NCBI RefSeq assembly: GCF_022870865.1 | Contig: NZ_CP091508.1 | Coordinates: forward strand, 1,798,001 to 1,862,000 | Direction: 5' to 3' | DNA from: Uruburuella testudinis | GTDB lineage: Bacteria > Pseudomonadota > Gammaproteobacteria > Burkholderiales > Neisseriaceae | Length of the DNA stretch: 64,000 nucleotides | Part shown: one piece after another, positions 56,420-64,000 of the stretch | Layout of the letters: each line of letters begins with the position of its first letter | Position numbering within the stretch: position 1 is the stretch's first letter | Notes under the pieces: model-generated | Database searches by the model: none | Told to the model about the DNA's origin: nothing | What the model saw: only the letters and a program-made list of their open reading frames with translations | Translations under genes and position numbers: made by a program

Positions 56420-57940
56420 ATGAAAACACGCAAACCACTTTCAGACGGCCTGTTGAAAAAAAGCCTGGCCGTATCCGCCGTGCTGGCTTTGTCGGCCTGC
56501 TCGCTGGTGCAATATCAACCGCTGAAAACCATTTCCAAAGTGGATTTGAACAGCGGCTACCGGCTGCAAAAAGTGATGGACGAAAAACGCGACGCTGCCG
56601 AAAACGATATGCTGGTGGTGCTGATGTTTTCAGGCGGCGGCACCCGGGCGGCGGCATTGGGCTACGGTGTGCTGGAAGAGCTCAACAAGCAGAAAATCTG
56701 GGTAAACGGCAAAGAAAGCAGCCTGATCGAGCAAATCGACTTGGTTACCGGCGTGTCGGGCGGATCGGTGTTGGCCGCCTATTTTTCACTGCACGGCAAA
56801 GACACCATTCCCTCGTTCGAGCGCCGTTTTCTCAAGCAGAATTTCCAGCGCCAGGTGGCCAAACAAGTGTTTTCGGCGGCCAACCTGCCGCGGCTTACTT
56901 CGCCCGAATTCGGCCGCGGCGATTTGCTGCAAGAACAATTTGAAAGCAGCCTGTTTCGCAATGCCACATTCGGCGATTTGGAAAAACACCGCAAAGGGCC
57001 GTTTGTGATGATCAGCGCCACCGATATGTCGCGGGGCAGCCGTATTGACTTTACCCAAGAGTATTTCGATGCCATGTGCCTCGATTTATCAGCCTTACCG
57101 CTGGCACGCGCAGTGGCTGCATCCAGCGCCGTGCCGCTGGTGTTCGCGCCGATTACCTTAAACAATAACGGCGGTAACTGCGGCTACACCCTGCCCCGCG
57201 AAATCAAGCAGGCCGCCGAAACCGACCCCGACAAACTGCAAAGCAAAACCCGCCGCGAATTCGGCAACCGGCTGCAAGACTACAGCAACAGCAGCGAGCG
57301 GCCGTATATCCATCTTTTAGACGGCGGCCTCACCGATAATCTGGGCTTGCGCAGCCTGTTGGACACAACCGAAATCTATTCCGACAATATGGTTTACCGC
57401 CAATTTAACGACGGCACGGTCAACAAAATCGTGGTCATCAACGTCAATGCGCAAAACCAGCTGGCCAGCCAAATCGACCAAAGCGCGGCAGTGCCGGGCG
57501 TAACCGAGGTGCTGAATGCGATTATCAATATCCCCATCGACCAATATTCGCAAGAATCGCTGCGCCGCTTCCGTGCCTTTACCGACCGCTGGAACGAAGA
57601 AGCCCGCAGCAATAGCGGCCATGAAGTCAATATGTATTTCATCAGCCTCAACCTGCGCGATTTGCCTGAATCGCAATTGCGTGAAAACGTGCTCAATATT
57701 TCCACCAGCTTTTATCTGCCGGGCAATCATGTGAATGATTTGAAAGAATCTGCACGGGTGCTTTTGCGCCGCTCGAAAGAATACAACCGCCTGCTCGAAG
57801 CCTTGGCCGCCCCGCCTGCCGAACCGGAGCCGGTCTCCCAACCGGTTTGGTTTGTGGGCGAAGGCCCGGTGCAACCGCCCAGCCGTGAGCAGATGCAGGG
57901 TTATGATGCGCTGTTTGAAGCGGCCTCTGCTGTAGATTAG
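56420..57940 (+). CDS. Patatin-like phospholipase lipoprotein
   Basis: A 506-residue protein with a lipoprotein signal ending ALSAC (Cys27) and a patatin domain: the oxyanion loop SGGGTR (71-76), nucleophile Ser113 in GVSGGS and catalytic Asp301 in LDGGLTDN. It probably acts at the outer membrane on phospholipids. A DUS falls in the signal peptide (encoding SDGL). The TAG stop is the first bases of MITE copy H. Confidence 0.88.
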   Translation: MKTRKPLSDGLLKKSLAVSAVLALSACSLVQYQPLKTISKVDLNSGYRLQKVMDEKRDAAENDMLVVLMFSGGGTRAAALGYGVLEELNKQKIWVNGKESSLIEQIDLVTGVSGGSVLAAYFSLHGKDTIPSFERRFLKQNFQRQVAKQVFSAANLPRLTSPEFGRGDLLQEQFESSLFRNATFGDLEKHRKGPFVMISATDMSRGSRIDFTQEYFDAMCLDLSALPLARAVAASSAVPLVFAPITLNNNGGNCGYTLPREIKQAAETDPDKLQSKTRREFGNRLQDYSNSSERPYIHLLDGGLTDNLGLRSLLDTTEIYSDNMVYRQFNDGTVNKIVVINVNAQNQLASQIDQSAAVPGVTEVLNAIINIPIDQYSQESLRRFRAFTDRWNEEARSNSGHEVNMYFISLNLRDLPESQLRENVLNISTSFYLPGNHVNDLKESARVLLRRSKEYNRLLEALAAPPAEPEPVSQPVWFVGEGPVQPPSREQMQGYDALFEAASAVD

Positions 57941-58038
57941 GGTGTCTGACCACACGTTGATGAAGGTGTTTTTGCTCCTGAAAACGCATCTGCCGGTTAA
58001 CAAAATGATGATTAATAAAGAATGGTCGGAAAGCCTTA
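57938..58038. repeat. MITE-like element, copy H (degenerate)
   Basis: Starts TAGGGTGTCTGACCA at the patatin stop codon and ends GGTCGGAAAGCCTTA, with TTTGCTCCTGAAAACGCATCTGC inside; about 100 bp. A further single end, TAGGGTATTCCGACCATTC, follows at 58037-58056. Confidence 0.6.
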
Positions 58039-58056
58039 GGGTATTCCGACCATTCT

Positions 58057-58289
58057 TATCCTGATCATCGCCACCGCCATTATCGAATTGAAAAATGGCG
58101 GCACAGGGTATAGCTATGGCTTCACGCCGAATGCCCCATCCCCACTTTATTAAAACATTATTATTTTGCTTTATATCAAAAGGCCGTCTGAAAAAAGCTA
58201 CCGGCCGGTGTTTTGCTGTTGCCCCGTTCCAAAAGAGAATTCTATAATTCAAGCAGTTTTGTTATTTTCTTTCCATCAGGATTCTCGCC
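58057..58289. other. Intergenic region before cupin gene
   Basis: No gene recognised. One AG-DUS at about 58182 and AT-rich sequence that probably holds the cupin promoter. Confidence 0.35.
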
Positions 58290-58628
58290 ATGAAACAATA
58301 TATTCTCGACCCGAAAGCTCTGCTCGGCGGAGTAATTGCCCGCGACGACGACCAGGAGCTGGTGCAACTGGCCTTGCAAAAAGACAATGAAATTCCGCCT
58401 TATCAGAGCGATGCAATCATTTTATTAATCGTGCTCAACGGCAGTGCGCAGATTGTTACCGAACAAGAAAGCATTGAAACCCAAGGCCTGCAAGTGGTGC
58501 GCATCGAGCCGAACGAAACCCACAGCATCCGCGCGCTGGAGAACAACACCACCATTTTGGTATTCAAACAACTGACGCACGATTTGGTATTCAGCAAAAA
58601 ATTGCGTTTCGGCAACTGCTGTCTGTAA
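58290..58628 (+). CDS. Cupin-fold protein
   Basis: A 112-residue small cupin of unknown role. The double-stranded beta-helix pattern is seen in ALQKDNEIPPYQSDAIILLIVLNGSAQIV and RIEPNETHSIRALENNTTILVF, with a His and Glu available for metal. Typical metal-binding cupins have more His, so activity is unclear. ATG 58290 follows CAGGATTC. The TAA stop runs into a Correia-like element. Confidence 0.75.
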   Translation: MKQYILDPKALLGGVIARDDDQELVQLALQKDNEIPPYQSDAIILLIVLNGSAQIVTEQESIETQGLQVVRIEPNETHSIRALENNTTILVFKQLTHDLVFSKKLRFGNCCL

Positions 58629-58734
58629 TACCCATTCACAAAAACAACCTAACGGCGTTGGCTTACCTTGCCATACTCGTTGCACTGCCTTCGATTCGCC
58701 GTCTTGTTTAACTTACTTTTGTGAAAGCGTATCA
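58627..58734. repeat. Correia-like inverted-repeat element, near full length
   Basis: AATACCCATTCACAAAAACA, AACCTAACGGCGTTGG and the right end TTACTTTTGTGAAAGCGTAT, 108 bp. The inside resembles the Correia element (ACGGCGTTGsCT) but the ends differ. It begins at the cupin stop codon. Confidence 0.75.
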
Positions 58735-58746
58735 AATCTGCCGGAC

Positions 58747-58784
58747 AAAAAAAGGCCGTCTGAAATGCTTTCAGACGGCCTTTT
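58747..58784 (-). terminator. DUS hairpin, trxA terminator
   Basis: Inverted AG-DUS pair with A/T-rich flanks (AAAAAAAGGCC...GGCCTTTT), 10 bp beyond the trxA stop on its strand. Confidence 0.7.
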
Positions 58785-58794
58785 ATAATAAAAA

Positions 58795-59121
58795 TCAGAT
58801 AGATGCGTTAACAAATGCCACCAATTGGCCTTTTGCCAGCGCACCCACTTTGGTGGCCACGTTTTTGCCGTCTTTAAACACCATCAGCGTGGGAATGCCG
58901 CGAACGCCGAATTGTGACGGAGTTTGCTCGTTTTCATCGATATTGATTTTAACCACTTTCAATTTACCGTCGAATTCGGCGGCCACTTCGTCCAGAATCG
59001 GGGCGATCATTTTGCAGGGACCGCACCACGGCGCCCAAAAATCCAGCAATACGGGTACGTCTGATTTCAATACGTCTTGTTCGAAAGAAGTGTCGGTGGC
59101 GTGTACGATTAAGTCGCTCAT
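58795..59121 (-). CDS. trxA: Thioredoxin 1
   Basis: General cytoplasmic disulphide reductase. It is 108 residues with WCGPC (32-36), the cis-Pro loop [11 protein letters not shown] and the usual fold. The ATG at 59121 is preceded by AAGGAAAATACC and the family start MSDLIVH matches; the longer upstream frame is dropped. Confidence 0.97.
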   Translation of the reverse strand: MSDLIVHATDTSFEQDVLKSDVPVLLDFWAPWCGPCKMIAPILDEVAAEFDGKLKVVKINIDENEQTPSQFGVRGIPTLMVFKDGKNVATKVGALAKGQLVAFVNASI

Positions 59122-59211
59122 GGTATTTTCCTTATTAAAGTGAACGGGCAGAAAATGCCCATTCGGATGGATGACTTTCTGCATCTAGAATAGGGGTTTC
59201 GGGTGGAAATT

Positions 59212-60753
59212 TCAAGGGGCGGCATGCAGCAATAGTTTTTTCGTATAATCCGCATCAGGTTTGACAAACACTTTTTCCACTTCGCCGGCCTCTACCACAC
59301 GCCCGTCTTTCAACACCAAAACGCGGTGCGACAGGGCGCGGATTACCGCCAAATCGTGGCTGATGATGATTAAGCTCAAGCCGTATCTGCGTTGCAGGCC
59401 GGCGAGCAGCTCCAGAATCTGCTGCTGCCACTGCACATCCAGCGCGCTGGTCGGCTCATCAAGCACCAACACTTGCGGGCGCACGATAATCGCCCGCGCA
59501 ATCGCCAGCCGCTGTCGCTGGCCGCCGGAAAACGCATGCGGATAACGGCCTAAGATATCGTCGTCCAACCCCACCTGCCGCAATACCTCGCGCACCCGCT
59601 GCCGCATGGCCTCTTGGCTCATTTCCGGTTCATACACACGCAACGCTTCGGACACGATGTCAAACACATTCATGCGCGGATTAAACGCACCGAACGGGTC
59701 TTGAAACACCATTTGAACGGCACGCCGGCTTTCGGGCCGCCACGGTTTGCCGTTGATGTTCAGACGGCCTGTTGAAGGCATCAGCCGCATGATGGCTTTG
59801 GCCAATGTGGTTTTGCCGCTGCCGCTCTCGCCGATAATGCCCAGCGTTTCGCCCGCTTTCAAATCAAACGACAGCGGTTGCAACAATACCTTTTCGCGCT
59901 TTTTAAACCAACCTGCCCGCTCGACAACTGCCACGCTGATGTTTTCCGCGGCCAATACCGTTGCCGCCTCCTTCGGCAAGGTTTGCACCTGCCGTTTGGC
60001 GCCGATACCGAGCAGCATTTTGGTGTATTCGTGCTGTGGGTCGGCAAACACCGCCTCTGCGCTGCCCTGCTCCACAATCCGCCCGCCGCGCATCACCGCC
60101 ACATCATCGGCAAAACGGCGCACCAAATTCAAATCATGGGTGATGTAGAGCATGGTCATATTGTGTTCGGCTTGCAGGCGCGACAACAAATCGAGAATCT
60201 GCGCCTGCACCGCCACATCCAGCGCCGTGGTCGGTTCGTCGGCAATCAACAGCTGCGGCTCGGCCGCCAGCGCCATCGCAATCATTGAGCGCTGGCGCTG
60301 GCCGCCCGAAAGCTCAAACGGATAAGCCAAGGCTTTTGCTTGCGGCTCATGAATGCCGGTTTGCTCCAGCAAAGCCACCGCCCGCTGCCACGCTTGTTTG
60401 GGCGGCAAACCCAAATGCAGCGTGAGCACTTCGGCAATCTGTTTGCCCACCCGCATCACCGGATTAAGCGCCGTCATCGGCTCTTGAAATACCATGCCGA
60501 TGCTTTTGCCGCGCAGCTTTTGCAATTGGCGCGGCGTTTTATCGAGCAGGTTTTCGCCGTTAATTTTCAGACGGCCTGTAAACGATACCGCCGGATTAAG
60601 CTGCATAATCCCTTGCGCCAACACGGTTTTGCCGCTGCCGCTCTCCCCCACCACCGCCAGTTTGCGGCCGCGCCTGATGGTGAGGTTGATGTCGTGCAAT
60701 ACCTGTTTGCCGGGAAACGCGGCGTTGAGATTTTCGATTTCGAGGATATTCAT
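59212..60753 (-). CDS. yejF: Peptide ABC transporter, tandem ATP-binding protein YejF
   Basis: About 513 residues with two ATPase domains in one chain: GESGSGKTV/LSGGQRQR in the first half and GESGSGKTT/FSGGQRQR in the second. This matches YejF of the oligopeptide/microcin C-type importer. The ATG at 60753 is likely; a GTG at 60759 also opens the frame. It is read after yejB and yejE, with a 170-bp AT-rich gap before it. Confidence 0.93.
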   Translation of the reverse strand: MNILEIENLNAAFPGKQVLHDINLTIRRGRKLAVVGESGSGKTVLAQGIMQLNPAVSFTGRLKINGENLLDKTPRQLQKLRGKSIGMVFQEPMTALNPVMRVGKQIAEVLTLHLGLPPKQAWQRAVALLEQTGIHEPQAKALAYPFELSGGQRQRSMIAMALAAEPQLLIADEPTTALDVAVQAQILDLLSRLQAEHNMTMLYITHDLNLVRRFADDVAVMRGGRIVEQGSAEAVFADPQHEYTKMLLGIGAKRQVQTLPKEAATVLAAENISVAVVERAGWFKKREKVLLQPLSFDLKAGETLGIIGESGSGKTTLAKAIMRLMPSTGRLNINGKPWRPESRRAVQMVFQDPFGAFNPRMNVFDIVSEALRVYEPEMSQEAMRQRVREVLRQVGLDDDILGRYPHAFSGGQRQRLAIARAIIVRPQVLVLDEPTSALDVQWQQQILELLAGLQRRYGLSLIIISHDLAVIRALSHRVLVLKDGRVVEAGEVEKVFVKPDADYTKKLLLHAAP

Positions 60754-60924
60754 AAGCACTTTATTTTCAGACGGCCTTGATTCAATGAATGGTGCTTTAC
60801 TTATAGAAACGACAATTAAATAACTGCATTCTTTTCAATCAATCTAATTGTTTTTAAATAGAAATTAAAAAAATATTTTTAGAATTAAAATTGCCGAATC
60901 TATAGCAAACCGCAGATAAAAAAA

Positions 60925-61953
60925 TCAACCGCTGCGCGTCCGCACATCAAATGCCTGCCGCAGCCCTTCACCAATCATCACCAGCAACAGCAGCATCAGC
61001 GTCAACGCACCCACGGCAGACAAGCCTATCCACCAAGCATCAAGATTATCCTTGCCCTGCGCCAGCAGTTCGCCCAAGCTGGCTTGTGAAGCAGGCACGC
61101 CCAAGCCCAAAAAGTCTAAGCTGGTGAGCGCCAATACTGCGCCTGAAATCCGAAACGGCAAAAATGCCAGCACCGGCGTGAGGCTGTTGGGCAGAATATG
61201 CCGCCACATAATCGTGCGGTCAGCCACGCCCATGCTTTTGGCCGCGAGCACATAATCAGCCTGGCGGTTTTTCAAAAACTCGGCGCGCACATAGTCTGAT
61301 AAACCCATCCAGCCAAACAGCGCCAGTATCGCCAGCAACACCAGCAGGCCGGGGTTGAAAAAAGATGAGAGGATAATCAGCAGGTAAAGCTCCGGCAAGC
61401 CGCCCCAGATTTCCAAAAAACGCTGCATCAGCAAATCAACCTTACCGCCGAAATAACCCTGCACCGCTCCGGCAAACACGCCGATTATTGTGGTGACGGC
61501 GGTGAGCGCTAAGGCAAACAAGAGCGAATCGCGAAAGCCGTACACCAAGCGCGCCAACACATCGCGGCCGCGGTCGTCGGTGCCGAGCCAATGCTGTCGG
61601 GAAGGAGAGGCAGGGTCGGGTTGGGTGTCGAAATCATTAAGGGTGTTGGCGGCATAAGGATTGGGCGGATACACGGCATGGTTGCCGTCTGAAGTGATGT
61701 TGCGGCTGATCAGCGGATCGAGATAGTCGGCGGGGGTGTCGAAATCGCCGCCGAACGCGGTTTCATGATAATTTTTCAGCAGCGGAAAATAATAGCTGCC
61801 CTGATAGCTCACCCATAAAGGTTTGTCGTTGCTCCACAAAGGCGCCAGCAATGCCAGCGCAAACAATACGGCCAGCAAACGCAATGCCCGCATGCCGCGT
61901 TTATGTTGTTTGAACGCCTGCCAGGCAGATGTAGGAGAATGGTTTGGCTGCAT
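60925..61953 (-). CDS. yejE: Peptide ABC transporter permease YejE
   Basis: A 342-residue permease with a first span near residue 25 (LRLLAVLFALALLAPLW), a periplasmic loop with HWLGTDDRGRDVLARLVYGFRDS (typical of OppC/YejE) and the EAA loop VLAAKSMGVADRTIMWRHILPN. The ATG at 61953 gives the family start and the upstream extension is not conserved. A DUS lies between it and yejB. Confidence 0.93.
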   Translation of the reverse strand: MQPNHSPTSAWQAFKQHKRGMRALRLLAVLFALALLAPLWSNDKPLWVSYQGSYYFPLLKNYHETAFGGDFDTPADYLDPLISRNITSDGNHAVYPPNPYAANTLNDFDTQPDPASPSRQHWLGTDDRGRDVLARLVYGFRDSLLFALALTAVTTIIGVFAGAVQGYFGGKVDLLMQRFLEIWGGLPELYLLIILSSFFNPGLLVLLAILALFGWMGLSDYVRAEFLKNRQADYVLAAKSMGVADRTIMWRHILPNSLTPVLAFLPFRISGAVLALTSLDFLGLGVPASQASLGELLAQGKDNLDAWWIGLSAVGALTLMLLLLVMIGEGLRQAFDVRTRSG

Positions 61954-61988
61954 GAATCTTAACTTTATGGTTGAGGCCGTCTGAAAAC

Positions 61989-63038
61989 TTATTTCTGTCC
62001 GCCGAAATGAATGCGCGGGTCGACCCACGAATAGGAAATGTCCGACAATAATTTCGCCAACAAGCCCATCAAGGTAAACACATACAGCGTGCCCATCACC
62101 ACCGGATAATCGCGCTTCATCACCGCTTCGTAGGAAAGCAGGCCTAAGCCGTCGAGCGAAAACAGGGTTTCAATCAAAATGCTGCCGGTGAAAAACGCGC
62201 CGATAAAAGCGGCGGGAAAGCCGGTAATCAATGGAATCATGGCGTTGCGGAACACGTGTTTCAGCAAAATCTGCCGCTCCGGCAAGCCTTTGGCGCGCGC
62301 GGTGTAAACGTATTGGCGGCGGATTTCTTCGAGAAACACGTTTTTGGTGAGCACCGTCATCACCGCCAGATTGCCCGCCACCGAAGCAGTTACCGGCAGC
62401 ACCATATGCCAGAGGTAATCTTTAATCCGCATCGGCCAGCTCATTGCCTGCCAATCGTCGCTCACCAATCCGCCCTGCGGAAACCACGAAAAAAAGCTGC
62501 CGCCGCCAAACAAAACCAACAGCACCAGCCCGAGCACAAACGGCGGAATGGTGTAGCCCACCAAAATTACCATGCCGGTGGCCGCATCAAAGCGCGAGCC
62601 GTCACGCACCGCTTTCATAATGCCCAGCGGAATACAAATAAGATAAGTGAGGAAAAACGTCCACAAGCCCAAACTCATCGACACCGGCATTTTCTGCTTC
62701 ACCAGCTCAAACACGGTTTGATGGTGGAAAAAACTCTCGCCCAAATCAAAACGAGCAAAACGGGCAACCATATCGGTGAAGCGCTCCAGCGGCGGTTTGT
62801 CGAAGCCGTAGAGCGTATTGAGTGCGGCCAAATCTTCCGCACTGATGCGGGCGCGCCCCTGCCCCATACCGCCGCCCTGCACCGCCGTTTCAGCACCGGG
62901 CGTGCCGCCGCTGAGCTGCTGCACCATCTGCTCCACCGGCCCGCCGGGCACAAACTGGATGATGGCGAAAGTAATCGCCAAAATACCCAGCAAGGTGGGA
63001 ATCAGCAGCAACAAGCGTTGGAAGATATAGCGCCACAT
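61989..63038 (-). CDS. yejB: Peptide ABC transporter permease YejB
   Basis: A 349-residue permease beginning MWRYIFQRLLLLIPTLLGI, with LSGGTPGAET, DLGESFFHHQTVFELV and EAA-loop TARAKGLPERQILLKHVFRN as in OppB/YejB. ATG 63038 rather than the TTG 24 bases upstream. The binding protein (YejA) is not upstream in this window: the leader holds only repeats and the next gene is unrelated. Confidence 0.93.
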   Translation of the reverse strand: MWRYIFQRLLLLIPTLLGILAITFAIIQFVPGGPVEQMVQQLSGGTPGAETAVQGGGMGQGRARISAEDLAALNTLYGFDKPPLERFTDMVARFARFDLGESFFHHQTVFELVKQKMPVSMSLGLWTFFLTYLICIPLGIMKAVRDGSRFDAATGMVILVGYTIPPFVLGLVLLVLFGGGSFFSWFPQGGLVSDDWQAMSWPMRIKDYLWHMVLPVTASVAGNLAVMTVLTKNVFLEEIRRQYVYTARAKGLPERQILLKHVFRNAMIPLITGFPAAFIGAFFTGSILIETLFSLDGLGLLSYEAVMKRDYPVVMGTLYVFTLMGLLAKLLSDISYSWVDPRIHFGGQK

Positions 63039-63387
63039 AGGGTTCGGCTTTCGGTATGTCAATCTATTTGATATATGTTAGCAAACATTGAGGCCGTCTG
63101 AAACCACAACGGCTTTCAGACGGCCTTTTTAATGGGATGGCAGAAGGCTGACAGACAAATCCACTCCTACACAAACAAGTCGCTTCTGCCGGTCGATGCT
63201 CAAATTGAATATTCCCAACCACATGGCAATGATTTGAAATTTCAGAGCAATCATACGATTTGACGAATACAAGTATCCGGGCTGCACCGTTTTGGTGAAT
63301 GGGTTTCAGACGGCCTCAAATAATGATGACATAACGGATTCGGCCATTCAGGTGAATGATAAAATCTGTTATTTTAAACGCATATAC
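63039..63387. other. Intergenic region upstream of yejB
   Basis: About 350 bp with a DUS hairpin at 63090-63127, a half of the GTCGGATACAAGTATCC repeat at about 63258-63281, a short ATGGGT remnant of the 105-bp element near 63296, and a DUS at 63306. No gene seen. Confidence 0.45.
63090..63127. terminator. DUS hairpin upstream of yejB
   Basis: Inverted AG-DUS pair around ACCACAACGGC, followed by a T run on the plus strand. Confidence 0.55.
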
Positions 63388-63594
63388 TTATTTCGACAGC
63401 ACAAAAAACTCAATCAATACGTTTTTGAAAATAAAACCGAATACCCCCAAGCCCAACACCAAAAACAGAATAAAAGTGCCAAACTTGCCGGCTTTGGATT
63501 CTTTACCCAAATGCCAAACAATAAAGCCCAAAAAAATAATCAAAACCGTCAGGCAGATTTTCAATGCCCATTCGGAAAATACTGCTTCATCCAT
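63388..63594 (-). CDS. DUF2788 small membrane protein
   Basis: A 68-residue protein with two hydrophobic segments (LTVLIIFLGFIVWHLG and FGTFILFLVLGLGVFGFIF) beginning MDEAVFSEWALKI, as in DUF2788 proteins of Neisseria and relatives. Function unknown. The ATG at 63594 follows AAGGAAAG. Confidence 0.85.
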   Translation of the reverse strand: MDEAVFSEWALKICLTVLIIFLGFIVWHLGKESKAGKFGTFILFLVLGLGVFGFIFKNVLIEFFVLSK

Positions 63595-63633
63595 AATCTT
63601 TCCTTATCACACAATTATTTCAGACGGCCTGTT

Positions 63634-63736
63634 ATACCCATTCACAAAAATAATCTAACGGCGTTGGCTCGCCTTGTCGTACATGTGTACTGTCTTCAGC
63701 TCGCCGCCTTGCCAGCTTACTGTTGTGAATGGGTAT
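63634..63736. repeat. Correia-like inverted-repeat element, full length
   Basis: ATACCCATTCACAAAAATAA at left and CTGTTGTGAATGGGTAT at right (12-bp inverted ends), 103 bp. The inside ACGGCGTTGGCTCGCCTTG and GTACTGTCTTCAGCTCGCCG resembles Correia elements. It is the best-preserved copy in the window and lies between DUF2788 and metZ. Confidence 0.8.
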
Positions 63737-63775
63737 TATTCTACAGCAGGCCGTCTGAAAGCTTATTTTCCGCAT

Positions 63776-64000
63776 TCAAGCCAAAGCCTGTTTTAAATCC
63801 TCAATCAAATCATCGGCATGCTCCAAACCGATGGAAAGGCGGATCAAGCCCGGGCGGATGCCGGCTGCTTCTTTGGCTTCGGCACTCATTTTGCCGTGCG
63901 TCGTCGTCCACGGGTGGGTGATGGTGGAGCGGGCATCGCCGAGATTGGCCGTGCGCGAAAAAATTTCTACAGAATCAATAACTTTCCATGCCACATCTTG
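63776..64000 (-). CDS. metZ: O-succinylhomoserine sulfhydrylase / PLP trans-sulphuration enzyme, C-terminal part
   Basis: The last 74 residues of a Cys/Met metabolism PLP enzyme, running off the right edge. RTANLGDARSTITHPWTTTHGKMS and the GLIRLSIGLEHADDLIEDL end are typical, and this form fits MetZ best among MetB, MetC and MetZ. The PLP lysine is outside the window. The ending KQALA is normal. Confidence 0.85.
   Translation of the reverse strand, partial: QDVAWKVIDSVEIFSRTANLGDARSTITHPWTTTHGKMSAEAKEAAGIRPGLIRLSIGLEHADDLIEDLKQALA

Noticed and set aside
1..64000. tRNA or rRNA genes
   Set aside because: No cloverleaf with a GGTTCGAATCC-type arm or rRNA-like segment was recognised in any intergenic region, though short RNAs could be missed by eye.

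Overview
The window looks like chromosome of a non-pathogenic-type Neisseria (Neisseriaceae). The DNA uptake sequence AGGCCGTCTGAA (AG-DUS dialect, with a few ATGCCGTCTGAA copies) occurs throughout. It is often present as inverted pairs that form terminator-like hairpins, and the protein sequences match Neisseria homologues closely. No rRNA, tRNA, CRISPR array or prophage was seen.

Left part (1-20 kb): the 5' end of rho; a three-gene restriction or defence-like island on the minus strand (MmeI-like DNA methyltransferase, SF2 helicase, T5orf172/GIY-YIG nuclease); glnS; an orphan amino-acid-binding lipoprotein; dinB converging on trmA; a family I.3 RTX lipase; a formate/nitrite channel; divergent ppsA and ppsR; arfA with an intrinsic terminator inside its own reading frame; and a SanA/YdcF-like protein. 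The methyltransferase carries an 11-G homopolymer that puts it out of frame. A tract of 9 or 12 G would restore a protein of about 960 residues, so it is most simply read as a phase-variable gene in the OFF state.

Middle (20-46 kb): a complete cytochrome bd module (cydDC, cydAB, cydX); a LeuE-type exporter with a LysR regulator; S-formylglutathione hydrolase; an intact IS3-family element; an ABC importer operon with a built-in phosphodiesterase-like enzyme, followed by a HAD phosphatase (candidate phosphonate or phospho-organic uptake); a cation diffusion facilitator; phosphomannomutase/phosphoglucomutase; a Tas-type aldo/keto reductase; rep; and uvrB.

Right part (46-64 kb): aqpZ; small uncharacterised genes; a glutaredoxin-like protein; an M14 carboxypeptidase; ftsK; a cobalt-type permease behind a candidate divergent cobalamin riboswitch; crcB; nnrE; folB; plsY; a patatin lipoprotein; a cupin; trxA; yejBEF; a DUF2788 protein; and the 3' end of metZ. 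Two families of small inverted-repeat elements are scattered between genes. One is about 165 bp with TAGGGTGTCC ends and several copies. The other is about 105 bp, Correia-like inside, with ATACCCATTCAC ends. Several copies abut the stop codons of neighbouring genes.
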